From Ruegeria sp. R14_0 (GTDB lineage: Bacteria; Pseudomonadota; Alphaproteobacteria; Rhodobacterales; Rhodobacteraceae), in NCBI RefSeq assembly GCF_017743975.1, contig NZ_JAGHRC010000003.1:1-64000 (forward strand): a stretch of 64,000 nucleotides of DNA. The letters are read 5' to 3'. The notes beneath the pieces are model-generated. The model ran no database searches. It was given only the letters and a program-made list of their open reading frames with translations, and was not told the DNA's origin. Made by a program: the position numbers and the translations under genes. Of this stretch, positions 58,671 through 64,000 are shown one piece after another. The first letter of the stretch is position 1, and each line of letters opens with the position of its first letter.

Positions 58671-59036
58671 TCAACCATCCTGAGAGCGAGAAAGATCAAG
58701 TGCCCGCCGATCTTTCTTTGTTGGACGACCTTTTCCCTCAAATCCCGGATTCTTGGGAGGCGCGTCCTTCTTTTCCGTCAAATCCGCGAATAGCATTTGC
58801 GCTTCGGTCGCCGGGCCGCGCCGTTCCCCCAGTGCTTCGACCCGCACAACACGCACAAGCCGCCCCTGGGGGAAGGTCAAAACGTCACCGGGCCCGACGG
58901 CCTGAGCCGGTTTCAGCACCCGGTTTCCATTCAAACGCACATGGCCGCCGCTGACTTGCTTGGCGGCCAGGCTGCGGGTCTTGAAGAACCGCGCCTGCCA
59001 CAACCACTTGTCAATCCGCAGCTTGGCATCGGGCAT
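58671..59036 (-). CDS. RNA-binding S4 domain protein (HslR-like)
   Basis: A 121-residue protein. The S4 domain (about residues 5-60, with RIDKWLWQARFFKTRSLAAKQV) is of the Hsp15/HslR type that binds stalled 50S subunits with tRNA. The second half is basic and Lys/Arg-rich. It lies 6 bases after the helicase gene and may be co-expressed with it. A role in ribosome rescue or RNA quality control is inferred. Confidence 0.85.
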   Translation of the reverse strand: MPDAKLRIDKWLWQARFFKTRSLAAKQVSGGHVRLNGNRVLKPAQAVGPGDVLTFPQGRLVRVVRVEALGERRGPATEAQMLFADLTEKKDAPPKNPGFEGKGRPTKKDRRALDLSRSQDG

Positions 59037-59042
59037 CGGCGG

Positions 59043-61868
59043 TCAGTTGCCGTCTTTCAAACCCATAAGCGCTGCTGCAAACGGGTTATCGGGATCGATC
59101 GCCTTTTCCTTGCGGGGCGGGCGCGAAGAGAAGCTCTTGGCCCCTTGCGGTTTACCACCCTTCTTGCCCTGCGGCTTGCCACGACCTTCCTGCGGCTTGC
59201 CGCGCGGCTTGCCTTTGGCTTGGCCTTGCTGTTGCTCGCGACGCGGACCACGATTGGCCTGACGCTGACGACCCCAGGTGAACGTGTAGAACACTTCGAC
59301 CTCGGGCTCATCCGATGCCGCATCTGCCGCAGGAGCCTCGGCTGCCGCCACGGTGCTTTCGGTGGCCTCGGCTGACGCCTCGGCGGGTGCTGCGACCTCC
59401 TCCGCAGCGTTTTCTGCTGCCGCGGCTCCTTCCGCAGCCGGTTGCTCGGTCGCGTCGGGTGCTGGGTTTTCGGCCTCAACCGGAGTGGCCTTGACCTTTT
59501 CACGCTCACCACGCTCGGCCTTGTAACCAAGGCCCTGCATCAGGTCTGCAAACTGTTCCAGCGTCATGCCAGTGATCGACAGCATATCGGGCTTGGCTTC
59601 GAACCCGCCGCGGCTGTCTTCGGCGCGCAGCATGTCGGCCAGACGTTCCAGCATGTCGATGCGGATCGAACGCTCACCGGCATCACGGTAGCCGCACATG
59701 GTGTCATAGCCCTGCGGCGCGTCTTTGGCGACGGGCACGGTGACCAGACCCGGAGGCGGTGCTTCAGGGAATTCCTGCAAGCCTTGCGCCAGAGCCCACA
59801 GAACCAGGCGCAGACGCGTTGGGGCGGGCTTCAGCAGTATCGGCATGAATATGGTGAACTGGCCGAACCGGATGCCGTGCTTGCGCAGCGCACCACGGGC
59901 GTCCTGATCCAGATCCTTGACCTCTTGCGCGACGCCAGCACGGGGCAAGACACCCAGCGCTTCGACCATGCGGAAGGCAAAACCCTTGGCCAGTCCCGAC
60001 AGCTCTTCGTCGCGGGACAGGTTCAGCAGCGGCTCGAACAGCGCGGCGACCTTACGGTCGATGAAGTGCTGCAAACGGCGTTGCACTTTCTGTTCGACAT
60101 CAGGGCCAGCGGCCTCATCCACAAAAACTTCGACCATCGGCTTGAGCGGCTCTGCCCCGGCAACCAATTTGCCGACGGCGTATTCGCCCCACATCAAACC
60201 ACCCTGATCCGTGAAATCAATTTCGGTATCGGGCGCATTGTAGAAGCGGTCTGCACGCAGATGGAATTGCGGTGCGAGTGCTTGCAGGGACGCCGATTTC
60301 AGGGCTTTCGCCTCGGTTCCTTGCGCGGCTTTGTCCGGAATGAACCGGAACCCTTCCAAACGACCGACGAATTCGCCTTCGACGGTCACTTCACCCTTGT
60401 CATTTACTTCGGCCAAAAGGGCCTCCTTCTGTTTGAGCCGGCGCAGCAACACAGATGTGCGCCGGTCCACAAATCTCTGAGTCAAACGATCGTGAAGAGC
60501 GTCTGACAGCCTGTCTTCTACAGTGCGCGTTTCCTCACGCCAATGCGATTCGTCACGGACCCAGCCGTTTCGTTGCGCAACATATGTCCAAGTGCGAATA
60601 TATGCCAACCTTTTGGACAGTGCATCAATGTCTCCATCGACTTTGTCGATTCGACGAATCTGTCGCGCCATAAAGTCATCTGGGATTGAGCCGCGCTCGT
60701 GCAGGTGCCCGTAGATCACCTCGAGCAGGCTTGCGTGTTCGGCGTGGCTGATGCCGCGAAAATCTGGGATTCGGCAAACATCCCACAGCAAACGGACGGA
60801 TTGACCGTCGCTGGCCCGGGCCATGACCTCGGTCACTTGCGACAGCGATTTCAGCGCATTCAGGTCATCCGCCGGGCGCGCCTTGATCAGGTGTTCGCTG
60901 TCAGGGCTGACCTCAAGCGAGGCGATGAGCGCCTCAATCGAGCCAAAGCGCAAGGCAGCATTCCGCCAGTTCAGCTTTTTCATCGGCGTGAACCGGCTGT
61001 CCATGATCGCCTGCGCGACGCCGTCATCCAAAGGCGGGGCCTCTCCGGTCACACCGAACGTGCCATCCGACATGCCGCGCCCTGCACGACCGGCGATCTG
61101 AGCCAGTTCGTTCGGGGCCAGCGGGCGCATCCGACGACCGTCAAACTTACTCAGCGAGGAAAACGCGACATGGTTCACATCCAGGTTCAGGCCCATGCCG
61201 ATAGCGTCGGTGGCAACCAGATAATCGACCTCGCCATTCTGATACAGATCCACCTGAGCGTTCCGCGTGCGCGGGCTGAGCGCGCCCATTACGACCGCGG
61301 CCCCCCCTTTTTGACGGCGCAACAGTTCAGCGATGGCATAAACGTTGTCGACCGAGAAGCCGACGATGGCGCTGCGGGCTGGCATGCGGCTGATCTTTTT
61401 GGACCCCGCATACACCAGCTGTGACATCCGCTCGCGCCGGATGAACTGCACTTCGGGCACAAGGGCCGCGATAGGCCCGCGCATGGTGTCAGAACCCAAG
61501 AACAACGTCTCATTGGTTCCACGCGAGCGCAGCAGGCGATCGGTGAACACATGGCCTCGTTCGGGGTCAGCGCATAACTGAATTTCGTCGATAGCCACGA
61601 AGTGCGCGCCCATACCTTCGGGCATCGCTTCGACAGTGCAGACCCAATACTGGGCGCGCGGCGGGACGATCCGTTCTTCGCCTGTTACCAGCGCTACAAC
61701 AGAAGGGCCCCGGATCGCGACGATCTTGTCATAGATCTCGCGCGCCAGCAGACGCAGCGGCAGACCGATCACACCTGTTCGGTGGCCCAGCATCCGCTCG
61801 ATCGCGTAATGAGTTTTACCTGTGTTTGTCGGGCCAAGTACGGCCACGATTCGGGATGACCCGCTCAC
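59043..61868 (-). CDS. Large DEAD-like RNA/DNA helicase with low-complexity tail (SUV3/MgpS type)
   Basis: A 941-residue helicase. GPTNTGKTHYAIERMLGH near residue 12 is the P-loop; VAIDEIQLCADPERGHVF near 91 is motif II (DEIQ). QIAGRAGRG near 261 is motif VI. The order and spacing fit the SUV3/MgpS-like group found in alphaproteobacteria. The last 200 residues are alanine/glutamate-rich and then basic (repeated KPQG-type units), probably disordered and RNA-binding. GTG at 61868 is the start with GGGGG upstream. The S4-domain gene follows, suggesting RNA-related work. Confidence 0.9.
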   Translation of the reverse strand: MSGSSRIVAVLGPTNTGKTHYAIERMLGHRTGVIGLPLRLLAREIYDKIVAIRGPSVVALVTGEERIVPPRAQYWVCTVEAMPEGMGAHFVAIDEIQLCADPERGHVFTDRLLRSRGTNETLFLGSDTMRGPIAALVPEVQFIRRERMSQLVYAGSKKISRMPARSAIVGFSVDNVYAIAELLRRQKGGAAVVMGALSPRTRNAQVDLYQNGEVDYLVATDAIGMGLNLDVNHVAFSSLSKFDGRRMRPLAPNELAQIAGRAGRGMSDGTFGVTGEAPPLDDGVAQAIMDSRFTPMKKLNWRNAALRFGSIEALIASLEVSPDSEHLIKARPADDLNALKSLSQVTEVMARASDGQSVRLLWDVCRIPDFRGISHAEHASLLEVIYGHLHERGSIPDDFMARQIRRIDKVDGDIDALSKRLAYIRTWTYVAQRNGWVRDESHWREETRTVEDRLSDALHDRLTQRFVDRRTSVLLRRLKQKEALLAEVNDKGEVTVEGEFVGRLEGFRFIPDKAAQGTEAKALKSASLQALAPQFHLRADRFYNAPDTEIDFTDQGGLMWGEYAVGKLVAGAEPLKPMVEVFVDEAAGPDVEQKVQRRLQHFIDRKVAALFEPLLNLSRDEELSGLAKGFAFRMVEALGVLPRAGVAQEVKDLDQDARGALRKHGIRFGQFTIFMPILLKPAPTRLRLVLWALAQGLQEFPEAPPPGLVTVPVAKDAPQGYDTMCGYRDAGERSIRIDMLERLADMLRAEDSRGGFEAKPDMLSITGMTLEQFADLMQGLGYKAERGEREKVKATPVEAENPAPDATEQPAAEGAAAAENAAEEVAAPAEASAEATESTVAAAEAPAADAASDEPEVEVFYTFTWGRQRQANRGPRREQQQGQAKGKPRGKPQEGRGKPQGKKGGKPQGAKSFSSRPPRKEKAIDPDNPFAAALMGLKDGN

Positions 61869-61890
61869 CTTTGCCCCCTGCCCCAGTTTT

Positions 61891-62460
61891 TCAGAGGGCC
61901 GAGCCCTCGACCCGAGGCTTCAGTCGATTCACGGCATTGGTTACTTCTTCGTGGTGGGGATGTATAGCCAAAGCGCGTTCATAAGCTTGCAGCGCCTTGT
62001 CGGGTTGATCGATGATCTCAAAAATCAGCCCCAATCCGTAGACCGCCTCGTAATTGTTCGGGTTCAGCGTTAGCGCATGCTCTAGATCTGCGGCGGCCAT
62101 ACCAAAGCGATCCATCCCGAAAAAGGCAGAGGCGCGCACGTGCCAGCCTTCGGCAAACTGCGGGGCGTGATCCGTCAGCGCTGTCAGGTGTTCGATTGCA
62201 GCCCGCGCGTCGCCATCATCCAATGCCTCGCGCCCGCGCTCTAACAACAAATCAGCCGAGGCCGAGCCCGACTGCGCCCACAGGGCCTTGAGCTGGCGGT
62301 CTATGTTGACCGCCTGTTCGGGGGTTGCCTGCGACAATTGCTGCAATAGCTCTGCTTCATCCCGGGAATCCGCTGTCTGAGCAGACAAAGGCAGGGAAAA
62401 CGTGACTAGAAGCGCTGTTGCCGCGACGATACCTTTGAGATTGGTGCTTGCAATGCTCAT
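61891..62460 (-). CDS. Periplasmic tetratricopeptide repeat protein
   Basis: A 189-residue protein with a signal peptide (about 1-28) and at least three TPR units in the last 120 residues (for example AAADLEHALTLNPNNYEAVYGLGLIFE). It starts at 62460; the frame remains open far upstream but only antisense to other genes. It lies 22 bases before the helicase start. Probably a scaffold for protein interaction in the periplasm; the partner is unknown. Confidence 0.85.
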   Translation of the reverse strand: MSIASTNLKGIVAATALLVTFSLPLSAQTADSRDEAELLQQLSQATPEQAVNIDRQLKALWAQSGSASADLLLERGREALDDGDARAAIEHLTALTDHAPQFAEGWHVRASAFFGMDRFGMAAADLEHALTLNPNNYEAVYGLGLIFEIIDQPDKALQAYERALAIHPHHEEVTNAVNRLKPRVEGSAL

Positions 62461-62530
62461 AACAGTGTTCAGTGTAGCGCAGCGCCCGTGGATGTCCATT
62501 CCCGGCGCACACAACATAGTGAGGAGAATC

Positions 62531-62821
62531 ATGAGCGACACTCTGGAAAAAGCCGCAGCCGCATTGAACGAAAAACTGTCGGGCGGAGATTTTAGCGCGT
62601 CGGCAAAATTTGCTATCGCCGATCTGGGCTCGATCGTTCTGGACGCAAGCGGTGCCCGCGTCAGCGACGAAGACGCCGACGTCACCATGAGCGCGGATGC
62701 AGACACATTCGAACAAATCCTCAGCGGTGAGTTGAACCCCACCGGTGCGTTCATGTCTGGCAAGCTGACTGTGGACGGCGACATGGGCGTTGCCATGCAA
62801 CTGGCATCGGCGCTGGCCTGA
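62531..62821 (+). CDS. SCP2 sterol-binding domain protein
   Basis: A 96-residue cytoplasmic protein of the SCP2 (sterol carrier protein 2) superfamily. ADVTMSADADTFEQILSGELNPTGAFMSGKLTVDGD near residues 52-88 is the family core. GAGGAG lies upstream of the ATG. Its stop overlaps the hydrolase start by one base (TGATG). Lipid or acyl binding is expected, and coupling to a lysophospholipase-like gene supports a lipid function. Confidence 0.88.
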   Translation: MSDTLEKAAAALNEKLSGGDFSASAKFAIADLGSIVLDASGARVSDEDADVTMSADADTFEQILSGELNPTGAFMSGKLTVDGDMGVAMQLASALA

Positions 62822-63798
62822 TGGAATTGTCGCCGGCCCCTTTCTTTGCAGACATGGCCGGCGTCCCCGCCGGTGGTGAGGCCCATTGGCTGAACACGGC
62901 GGACAACATACGCATTCGGGTCGGCCACTGGCTGCCCGAAGGCGACGCCTGCGGTACGGTGATGATGTTCCCCGGCCGCACGGAATATATCGAAAAATAC
63001 GGCGATTGCGCCGCCGAGTTCACCGGCCGCGGCTTTGCCTTTCTGGCGGTTGACTGGCGCGGTCAGGGCTTGGCGGACCGGTTGCTGGATGATGTGCGTG
63101 TCGGGCACGTGGATCAGTTCACGGATTATCAACATGACGTCCAGGCCACGCTGGATCTGGCGGCGGACCTGAACCTGCCCAAACCCTGGTTCGTGATTGG
63201 CCATTCCATGGGCGGCGCGATTGGTTTGCGCGCAACGCTGGAGAAAGACTGTTTCGCAGCTTGCGCGTTTACCGGACCAATGTGGGGTATTTTCTTTACG
63301 CCACTTATGAAACCGCTCAGCCGCTTGACCGCCTATTGGGGGCCACGGATTGGATTGGGGGAAAAAACTCCGCCGACAACCTCTCTGGAAAGCTACGTCG
63401 CGTCGCAGCCTTTCGAGGGGAACGTGCTGACTCGCGATCCTGCCATGTTCCAGATGATGAAGGACCAACTGGCCGCGCATCCCGAACTGGCCCTTGCCGC
63501 ACCTTCAACGATTTGGCTGCGTGAAGCACTGGATGAATGCGCATGGCTTATGGAGCAGACCGCCCCCGATACGCCCTGCCTGACCTTCCTTGGTAGCCAC
63601 GAACAGATCGTGGATCGCAAAGCCATCCGCGCCCGCATGGCGAACTGGCCCAATGGCACTCTGGTTGAAATCCCGGATGGTGAGCATGAAGTGCTGATGG
63701 AGGCGCCAGATGTGCGTGGCCCGGTCTTTGACCAGTTGGCCGCGCATTTCAAAGCTGCGCAGCCCGATACTGCGCAGGAACCGGTCCTGTCGTCTTAA
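62821..63798 (+). CDS. Alpha/beta hydrolase, lysophospholipase-like
   Basis: A 325-residue alpha/beta hydrolase of the lysophospholipase/monoacylglycerol lipase group (PldB-like). The nucleophile motif is GHSMGG near residue 123; a catalytic histidine is in IPDGEHEVLMEAP near residue 285 and the acid is probably the aspartate near 261. No signal peptide is apparent. It is coupled to the SCP2 protein. Likely a hydrolase of lysophospholipids or monoacylglycerols. Confidence 0.85.
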   Translation: MELSPAPFFADMAGVPAGGEAHWLNTADNIRIRVGHWLPEGDACGTVMMFPGRTEYIEKYGDCAAEFTGRGFAFLAVDWRGQGLADRLLDDVRVGHVDQFTDYQHDVQATLDLAADLNLPKPWFVIGHSMGGAIGLRATLEKDCFAACAFTGPMWGIFFTPLMKPLSRLTAYWGPRIGLGEKTPPTTSLESYVASQPFEGNVLTRDPAMFQMMKDQLAAHPELALAAPSTIWLREALDECAWLMEQTAPDTPCLTFLGSHEQIVDRKAIRARMANWPNGTLVEIPDGEHEVLMEAPDVRGPVFDQLAAHFKAAQPDTAQEPVLSS

Positions 63799-63868
63799 GC
63801 CAAGCACGGCTTGTGATCCCCGCGCCGCGCGCCTAGATGTTGGCGAAAGCTGTTATTCGAGGTGATCC

Positions 63869-64000
63869 ATGCGCGACCTTCCCTTTCCCGTCCGTGACGC
63901 AAATGCCGTCGGCGGTGCCGATAATCTTGGCAATCTGCCCGAGTGGGATCTGACCGATCTCTATACGTCAGCGGACGCACCGGAACTGTCCCGAGATCTG
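63869..64000 (+). CDS. Oligoendopeptidase F, N-terminal part only
   Basis: The first 44 codons of a gene that continues beyond the window. The peptide contains NLPEWDLTDLYTSADAPEL, which is the typical N-terminus of M3-family oligoendopeptidase F; the zinc site HExxH would lie far outside. CGAGGTG lies 5-7 bases before the ATG. The call rests on the N-terminal pattern only. Confidence 0.75.
   Translation, partial: MRDLPFPVRDANAVGGADNLGNLPEWDLTDLYTSADAPELSRDL

Noticed and set aside
59442..60506. A 354-codon open frame on the plus strand
   Set aside because: It is antisense to the helicase gene, shows no recognisable domain and is explained by codon bias.
61891..63480. A 529-codon version of the TPR protein
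   Set aside because: The upstream part is antisense to the SCP2 and hydrolase genes; the signal peptide begins at 62460, which gives a normal-sized periplasmic protein.
1..64000. CRISPR arrays, tRNA or rRNA genes and insertion sequences
   Set aside because: No regular direct repeats, cloverleaf or rRNA sequence and no transposase frame were found on inspection.

Overview
The window reads as an alphaproteobacterial chromosome segment, most likely a marine Rhodobacterales (Roseobacter-type) genome. The grounds are the moderately high G+C content, Shine-Dalgarno starts, TRAP and NMT1-type transport, CarD next to FdxA, a cobT/cobS pair and the character of the encoded proteins. The assignment is by pattern recognition; no search was run. 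No rRNA, tRNA, CRISPR array, transposase or phage gene was seen.

Layout. 1-3,340: the 5' part of an MprF-like membrane gene cut short at a perfect inverted repeat on the window edge, then an Lrp-type regulator divergent from arginase and ornithine cyclodeaminase (arginine to ornithine to proline). 3,349-6,463: a DctPQM TRAP transporter. 6,892-16,305: an acetate block with acetyl-CoA synthetase, a zinc-lid adenylate kinase, the two subunits of a sodium/acetate-type symporter, a cNMP/CBS/DUF294 signalling protein, a membrane-anchored DnaQ-like exonuclease and a flavin reductase.

16,309-33,060 is the most interesting part: a formate dehydrogenase island. It has maturation and helper genes (DUF6505-like, lipoate-ligase-like, Mrp ATPase, a 650-residue polyferredoxin, DUF3305, DUF3306, TorD, a small Tat peptide), the FdhABC enzyme with a cysteine ligand instead of selenocysteine, two unusual periplasmic cytochromes c, a 41-residue peptide, a one-component HTH-PBP regulator and a tungstate ABC importer (TupABC). 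One cytochrome carries remnants of a TupA-like oxyanion-binding fold; the other is fused to a WD40-like propeller. Together these suggest a metal-sensing, probably tungsten-linked, formate oxidation system.

33,215-44,195 is a reductive pyrimidine catabolism regulon: PreT/PreA dihydropyrimidine dehydrogenase, dihydropyrimidinase, an N-carbamoyl-beta-alanine amidase type hydrolase, an NMT1-type ABC importer with an extra 51-residue coupled gene, a methyltransferase of unknown role, and RutR with a perfect RutR palindrome plus two weaker tandem copies before preT. The rest (44,355-64,000) is mostly housekeeping: cupin, glycosyltransferase-like protein, MetY, GNAT, SIMPL protein, a GspL/PilP-like fusion protein, Hpd with an Lrp regulator, a Kef-type antiporter, CobT/CobS, an ion channel with a zinc ribbon, CarD, FdxA, an S4 protein, a large SUV3/MgpS-like helicase, TPR and SCP2 proteins, a lysophospholipase-like hydrolase and the start of an oligoendopeptidase F. 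A REP-like repeat family occurs at gene 3' ends (3,217-3,336 and 38,519-38,580).
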